From Trachelipus rathkii (lineage: Eukaryota; Arthropoda; Malacostraca; Isopoda; Trachelipodidae): a DNA stretch of 27,500 nucleotides. The notes under the pieces were generated by a model. That model saw only the letters and a list, made by a program, of their open reading frames with translations, was not told the origin of the DNA and made no database searches. The stretch spans positions 1 to 27,500 of the forward strand of contig JABUQX010078304.1 in the NCBI GenBank assembly GCA_015478945.1, given 5' to 3'. How positions within the stretch are numbered: the first letter of the stretch is position 1; each line of letters begins with the position of its first letter. Made by a program: the position numbers and the translations under genes. Below are positions 22,150-27,500 of this stretch, in pieces.

Positions 22150-22395
22150 GGACATACGATGTGGACAATTCTTTCTCCCACACACATAATGATATAAGGG
22201 ATAGGTATGTCTGTAAAGATGTTGTCTAGAAGAGGGTTGTGGATATAAGTAATGTGTATATAATATATGGATAAAAGGTGGTGTCTATAAGATGTTGTCT
22301 GGAGGATGAGCGTGTATAAGAGCGCAAAAGAGAAAGGCGAACCATTAAAATGGGAGGTAATTTCATCGCTGCTAGTATGCGTATACTCTTCCTAT
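22150..22395. other. Spacer with imperfect duplication
   Basis: No gene. A word AAGATGTTGTCT occurs twice about 80 bases apart, each time followed by a purine-rich stretch and ATATAAG/GTATAAG, so this is an imperfect tandem duplication. It may be the 5' UTR of the RTE-like element, which would be transcribed leftward from here. Confidence 0.45.
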
Positions 22396-22638
<243 letters not shown>

Positions 22639-22639
22639 A

Positions 22640-23025
22640 TTTACAAAAAAAAATGCAAAGTTAATACAACAAAACCTCTATAGAAATTCAACACAGAAGC
22701 TATATCAGTAGTTAGGTTAAAATACTGAAGGTTCTCAATTTTCTTCTTCAAACTGTACTATTGGACGAAGGCAAATGGCTATTTGTAATGTATTAAAAAG
22801 TTTAAAATTGAAGCAGAAATACTTTTAATAATGAAGTCACTTTTAACAACTTTATTAAATGTGTGTCTTAAGTATTAACTACTATTAATTAATAAAGATC
22901 ACTTTAAATGCTCACGCCTGTCACAATTCCAAATCACAAGTTTAACAACTATATAACTATATAACTATAATATTATATTCACTTACTACAGAGTATAGAG
23001 TTACAGTTTACATAATATAATGCAC

Positions 23026-23028
<3 letters not shown>
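22640..23028. other. AT-rich spacer without gene
   Basis: Unassigned AT-rich DNA. No coding frame or named repeat was recognised. A short ATATAACT triplication lies near 22950. Confidence 0.55.
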
Positions 23029-23078
<50 letters not shown>

Positions 23079-23211
23079 TATTATATATATATATATATAT
23101 AATATATATATATAATATTATATATATATATATATTTATATATACATATATATTATAATATATATATATATATATATATAATATAATGCTTTATATATAT
23201 ATATATATATA

Positions 23212-23280
<69 letters not shown>
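23029..23280. repeat. (TA)n array
   Basis: About 250 bases of TA with TAATAT breaks. The right part is very pure. Confidence 0.95.
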
Positions 23281-23282
<2 letters not shown>

Positions 23283-23989
23283 GATTGTAAAGAAGAAGGA
23301 TGGTCATAGGTGATTTATTGGAGAGATAAAATAGAGACTAAAAATATACTGAAGAAGTGGCTAGAATATTTTGGTTTAAAGTATTTAACAACTTAAAAGG
23401 GGAAAAAATAACGATTTTTGGATTTTAAAAATTTAAAATTTTAAACATTTAAATTTATTTCATTTGTAATCTGGGTTGGAGGAGATGCAAATTTTAAAAT
23501 CATTTCTTTTGACTATTTTGAAATGTTAATTATTAAATACAAAAATAAAATTATGAAGAAGAAATTTAAAATAATAAATTGTTGAAGGTGAAGCTACGCT
23601 TCTCAAGGCGATCGTCGAGTCACAAGATCTTTTCCAAGGTTCTTCCACTGGTAGTAGAGGGCTGAAGACCACCTTCTATCATAGTAATCTTTTTACGAAT
23701 GGTGGTGTTATAGAATATAACATATTAATACTAATAGTGATGGTGCTGATAATGATAATAATGATGATGTTATTAATAATATTAAATATAGTGAATAGAC
23801 TTGAATAATGGTGAAAAATAGTGTAGAACAAGAATATTAATATTAAAACATAGTGTATATCATAATTATAAAAATATTAAAATATTGTGTTTAGTAATGA
23901 TTAAAATTGAAATATGGTGAATATTTGCTTGAAATATGGTATTTATCAATTTAATAATAATAATAATAATGATGATAATGATAGTAATA

Positions 23990-23990
<1 letters not shown>
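23281..23990. other. AT-rich spacer; short GC-richer patch
   Basis: AT-rich DNA with no gene. A patch at about 23580-23690 has balanced composition and differs from its surroundings, suggesting a fragment of another repeat that I could not name. 23750-23990 contains impure GATGATAAT and AATATTAAAATA repeats. Confidence 0.5.
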
Positions 23991-24022
<32 letters not shown>

Positions 24023-24130
24023 TATATATGTATTTCAATATGTATATATATATATAATATTAATATATATATATATATATATATATAATATAAAAATATA
24101 TAGTATATATATTATATATATATATATATA
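23991..24130. repeat. (TA)n array
   Basis: Impure TA array ending at the left end of the MITE-like element. Confidence 0.92.
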
Positions 24131-24286
24131 AAGGTTTACATAGCCCAACACCTTTGGAAAAAAATTAAATGTTGCCAGATTAGGCCTTTAAATTGCAATT
24201 GAGCTACAATTTTACAACAAAGAAAACTACTTTTAAGGCAAACCAAATATATATATAATATATATATATATTATTATAACATATAT

Positions 24287-24318
<32 letters not shown>

Positions 24319-24747
24319 CTGATAATAGTATATATATATATATATAAACTTACATATACTTAATTCCTAACTGAACTAACGCCAAACTAAATATATAAAT
24401 ATAATTAAATATTTCGAAAACCGCTTCAAATTATATAGAAAAAAAAGGAATAGCCTCCGTTTTAAATATCACGCGACATTTTTTTCAGTAAAAAGACTTC
24501 AAACCTATAAAGTAATATTAAAAAAACGTTCATAATTATTTATTTGAATCCTATCTAACTTATAAAATAACTTACCTAACCTTACTTAACGAACCAAAAC
24601 TGAAATATATATCTAATTAAAGATTTCAATTTTTTGAAATTAATAGAAAAGTAGCCTTCGTCCTAGATTTCGAGCACAGAACAAACAAATATATAGCAAA
24701 CTGGCAACACCAAATTTTTTCAGGAAGTACGGTATGTTACTTTAACC
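24131..24747. mobile_element. MITE-like element with inverted ends
   Basis: The left end (from 24131, with GTTGCCAG at 24171-24178) is imperfectly mirrored at the right end (CTGGCAACACC at 24701, ending TTTAACC at 24747). Each inverted end is about 45 bases and contains an A-rich or T-rich run followed by GTTGCCAG. Inside are an internal TA tract (about 24247-24345) and two diverged direct copies of a 110-base unit. There is no coding frame, and TA arrays flank both sides. The superfamily is not determined. Confidence 0.5.
24357..24675. repeat. Diverged direct repeat, about 215-bp period
   Basis: The unit beginning about 24370 (AACTAAATATATAA ... AGCCTCCGTTTTAAATATC) recurs at about 24590 (AACTGAAATATATA ... 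AGCCTTCGTCCTAGATTTC) with many substitutions. Both lie inside the MITE-like element. Confidence 0.5.
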
Positions 24748-24790
24748 ATATATATATATATATCTATATATATATATATATATAAATATA

Positions 24791-24868
<78 letters not shown>

Positions 24869-24915
24869 ACTATATATATATTATATATATATAATAATAA
24901 TAATTATATATATGT
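24748..24915. repeat. (TA)n array
   Basis: TA array with CTATAT and AATAAT interruptions. Confidence 0.95.
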
Positions 24916-24965
24916 AAATTTTTTTGCTTGAAATATAGTGTTTACCATTTTAATAATAAAGGGAA

Positions 24966-26316
24966 GAACCAATATTTGGTTCGTGCTACGCCCAATTTTC
25001 ACTCCCCTAAAAATGGACATAAAATTCGGAATTATCAGTCGATGTTGACCCTATGAACACCAAACTGTAGCTTTTTTGCCCTCTACAAAGTTGTTTCTGG
25101 TGTTTTCTGTCGTAGTCATTCTTTCAGAATTTTTAATTTTTCAAAAACCCATGTTTTGTGACATTTGTCGAACTCCTCCTAAACATATTTTATCAAATGA
25201 TCAAACTTGAAATATGCATATATATGTCCATTACCTACAATATGGTACAGGTATGTTTTCGATTTTTTTGAGCTTTGTGCTCATCGTTGTCCAATTTCCA
25301 AACCCACTTTTTTTGGATTTTGAAATGAAAAATTGCGATAATATTTTTTTCTGTTCGGGCGAAGTGCACGAAATTTTCAGGGCATATATAGTCGGGGGAG
25401 GTGCAGATTTTTTACTTTGATAATTTCTTTGTATATGTATTAGTTTTGGATTTGTTCTTGGAACAAATTAAAAAAAAAAAATTTGAAATTTTTAAAAAAA
25501 ATTTCTTTTGAGTATACAAAAAAATTTATCTAAGTAAAAAAGATGCATCTCTCCCGACTATACAAGTCCTGAAAACCTGATGTTAATCGGAGAAGTATAA
25601 AAAAATATATCCCAATATTCCACTTTTTCAAACATTTGAATTTTTCTAAAAGTAAAAAATCGATATATATTTTTTTCTACTCATCTGATCAACATCACAT
25701 TTTCAGGGCTTGTATAGTCGGGCGAGATGCATCTTTTTTACTTAAATAATTTTGTTTATACTCAAAAGAAAATTTTTAAAAAATTTTCAAAAAAATATAT
25801 TTTTTTTAAAATTTGTTCCAAGAACAAATCCAAAACTAATGCATATACAACGAAATTATCTAAGTAAAAAATGTGCATCTCCCCCGACTACATATTCTCT
25901 GAAAATTTCGTTTACTTCACCTAAACAGAAAAAAATTATCGCAATTTTTCATTTCAAAATCCAAAAAAAGTGGGTTTGGAAATTGGACAACGCTGAGCAC
26001 AAAACTCAAAAAATTGAAAAAGTATCTCTACCATATTATAGGTAATGGACCTATCTATGCATATTTCAAGTTTGAAGTCATTTCGAAAAATAGTTTAGGA
26101 GGAGTTTCGACAAATGTCAAAAACATGGGTTTTGAAAAATTGAAAATTCTGAAAGAATGTTTACAGACAAGAAAAACACCTGAAAACATTTTAGACGGTT
26201 AAAAACCACAGGTTGGTGTTTATAGGGTCAAAATCAGTTGATAATTCCGAATTTTATGTCCATTTTTAGGGGGGGGGGTGAAAATTGGGCATAGCACGAG
26301 CCAAATTTTGGACCCT
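24966..26316. repeat. 1.35 kb palindrome (foldback element)
   Basis: Two arms of about 675 bases are inverted copies centred near 25641, with at most about 40 bases of spacer. For example TGGACATAAAATTCGGAATT (about 25013) is mirrored by AATTCCGAATTTTATGTCCA (about 26244). CAATTTCCAAACCCAC (about 25292) is mirrored by GTGGGTTTGGAAATTG (about 25970). The matching continues almost to the centre, with scattered substitutions and small indels. Each arm contains a further inverted repeat of about 165 bases. Open frames at 25214-25420 and 25752-26045 arise from this sequence and show no protein motif. No transposase, tRNA boxes or gene is present. It could be a foldback transposon, an inverted duplication of a repeat, or an assembly inversion artefact. 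Confidence 0.88.
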
Positions 26317-26690
26317 GTCCATAATTATATAACAATAATGATAATAATAATAATAATATTGGATCATGTCTTTTATCTGTGTCCTTATCCATATGCATGG
26401 ATTCGAACACATTTGACAAAAATCAAAATAAAACTGTAGTGAGTCAAAATGAAACTGTATTATAATAAAAGAGCTTCACACCTTTAAAAATATTAAAAAA
26501 AAGGTTTAAATATATGTTACCTAACGTAACTTAAAATAACCTTACTTAACGTAACATAGCCGTACTTAACGTAACCAAACTTATATTATTATACAATTTA
26601 TTTCACTTTCCATCGTTTCAATAAAAAACAAAACTTGTTATATTAAAGTTATGTAAATATATAGGAAAATAGTTTAGAACATTAGAAATA
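26317..26690. other. AT-rich spacer with TAACGTAAC-type repeats
   Basis: No gene. A short AAT run lies at about 26337-26358. At about 26515-26580 the word ACTTAACGTAAC and variants repeats about every 20 bases. The stretch 26470-26580 resembles 24490-24600 in the MITE-like element, sharing TTCA-AACCT, AATATTAAAAAAA and ACCTTACTTAACG words. Confidence 0.55.
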
Positions 26691-27500
26691 TAGAGACAGT
26701 GAGAAGCCACATGGGCCTATCGAGACTGTCCCAGTCAAAACACTAACCAAACATGCTCATGCAAATCCACAAAGCACCCTAGGGCATGTCAAATTCCTTT
26801 AACTAAAAATCCACCAATTTGGCTTAGTAAAAAAAAAAGGATATATGATACCCAAACCATCCACATACCTTAAAAACTAAGTTAGGGTCACACATGCAGT
26901 CTATAACATTAATAACTACTCCAACTAAAAATCCGTCAATTTGGCTTCGTCTAAATATACTATATGATACCCAACCCATACATATACCTATCCAACGCCT
27001 TTCTTAAATGTTGGAATCAAGTTACACTCAACAACCTCCTGTGGCAAATCATTCCAAAATTTAACAACCCTATTACTGAAAGAATACTTTCTTATATCAA
27101 GATGGCATGCTTTCTCTAATTTCTTATTGATGCCCCCTGGTCTCCCGTCCGTGCTCTACTATGAAGAATTTATTGGTCTCTGTATTATCAATATATGTAA
27201 ATATTTTGTAGACTTGTATCATGTCCCCCCTCTGAGAAATCGCCTTTCTACAGAAAACATTCCTAACTCCTTCAGCCTCTCCTCATAGCTCTTACCTCAA
27301 ACCCAGAAATCATCCTTGTTACCTCTAATTGTACTGCTCTCTAGCAATTTAAGTCTTTCTTTAAATAAAGGGGCACAAACTTTGTGCCACAATACTCTAT
27401 TATTGGCCTAACATAGCTTTTATACAGTTTACTTATATTTGCTCTTGTACAACCATTGGCGATTTATTATTCCCAGCATCTTATTAGCTTTTATTCCTTG
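26690..27500 (-). mobile_element. CR1-like LINE 3' end, runs off window
   Basis: The minus strand encodes the C-terminal end of a CR1-type polymerase. Readable from the window edge inward are VRPIIEYC, LKELGMFSVERRFLRGDMIQ (about 27220-27280), VYKIFTYIDN, a FFIVEHGRETRGH block, HLDIRKYSFSNRVVKFWNDL (about 27050-27110) and PQEVVECNLIPTFKKG, then a short tail and 3' UTR to about 26690. A few frameshifts and stops in the first part (about 27290-27490) show decay, but the segment from LKELG to FKKG is almost open. It is the third LINE lineage in the window. Confidence 0.88.
26778..27000 (-). repeat. Tandem duplication in CR1-like 3' UTR
   Basis: The word AACTAAAAATCC followed by TCAATTTGGCTT-like sequence and ATATGATACCCAA occurs at 26801 and again at 26923, giving a unit of about 122 bases present twice. 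It lies in the untranslated part of the CR1-like element. Confidence 0.6.

Larger units (their letters stand above)
18741..22150 (-). mobile_element. RTE-like LINE, nearly full-length, decayed
   Basis: About 3.4 kb on the minus strand, the usual size of RTE elements. It contains endonuclease, polymerase, C-terminal region and a 3' UTR homologous to the copy at 13005-14150. The 3' end reads into GATGACGAATGA and then a TA tract; RTE elements characteristically end in short simple repeats rather than poly-A. The 5' part (about 22075-22143) holds an open block reading GDKGTVVVGLAAHYL. Numerous frameshifts, stops and a 53-base homopolymer make it inactive. Long + strand frames at 20508-20897 and 20928-21245 are antisense shadows. 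Confidence 0.9.

Noticed and set aside
25752..26045. 97-codon frame in the palindrome
   Set aside because: It lies in the right arm of the palindrome, is Lys/Phe-rich through A and T runs, and the mirrored arm does not preserve it. No motif.
26515..26580. CCTAAC/TTAACG words as interstitial telomere repeat
   Set aside because: The arthropod telomere unit TTAGG is not tandemly repeated here; the period is about 20 bases and the words vary.

Overview
This window looks like nuclear DNA of an invertebrate, most likely a decapod crustacean such as a crab or shrimp. I infer this from the repeats: a jockey-like LINE, an RTE-like LINE, a CR1-like LINE and a DD-type ITm transposon whose broken proteins resemble families abundant in decapod genomes, together with very dense (TA)n and (AAT)n microsatellites. 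I see no bacterial gene organisation, no intact host gene and no functional RNA gene. Almost all short open frames are chance frames in simple repeats or antisense shadows of decayed transposons. The species call is an inference.

Layout. 1-3300 is mid-GC DNA with nothing I can name. 3300-5470 is AT-rich with degenerate TA arrays. 5480-8430 is a decayed jockey-like LINE on the + strand (endonuclease, reverse transcriptase, C-terminal region, 3' UTR and poly-A). 8455 is a hAT-like left terminus followed by about 2 kb of unassigned AT-rich DNA. 10465-11205 is an endonuclease-only LINE fragment on the - strand. 11236-11890 holds AAT, ATC and ATT arrays. 12427 is another possible hAT-like end. 13005-14150 is the 3' part of an RTE-like LINE on the + strand.

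14474-17957 is a nest of transposons. Two left ends of one hAT-like family are followed by two right ends. Inside the inner copy lies an ITm (Tc1/mariner superfamily) transposon of about 1.35 kb with inverted ends, TA target duplications and a decayed transposase. 18368-18605 is an inverted pair of tRNA-derived SINE fragments. 18741-22150 is a nearly full-length copy of the same RTE-like family on the - strand, so the nest lies between two RTE copies whose 3' ends face each other.

22150-24960 is mostly microsatellite and AT-rich spacer plus a MITE-like element (24131-24747). 24966-26316 is a 1.35 kb, almost spacer-free palindrome built from inverted repeats at two scales; it is the most unusual structure here. 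26690-27500 is the 3' end of a CR1-like LINE on the - strand that runs off the window.

The protein-coding remnants are not co-operating genes. They are independent mobile elements at different stages of decay, nearly all bounded by (TA)n tracts. Frameshifts and stops are frequent enough that uncorrected long-read indels could add to true decay.
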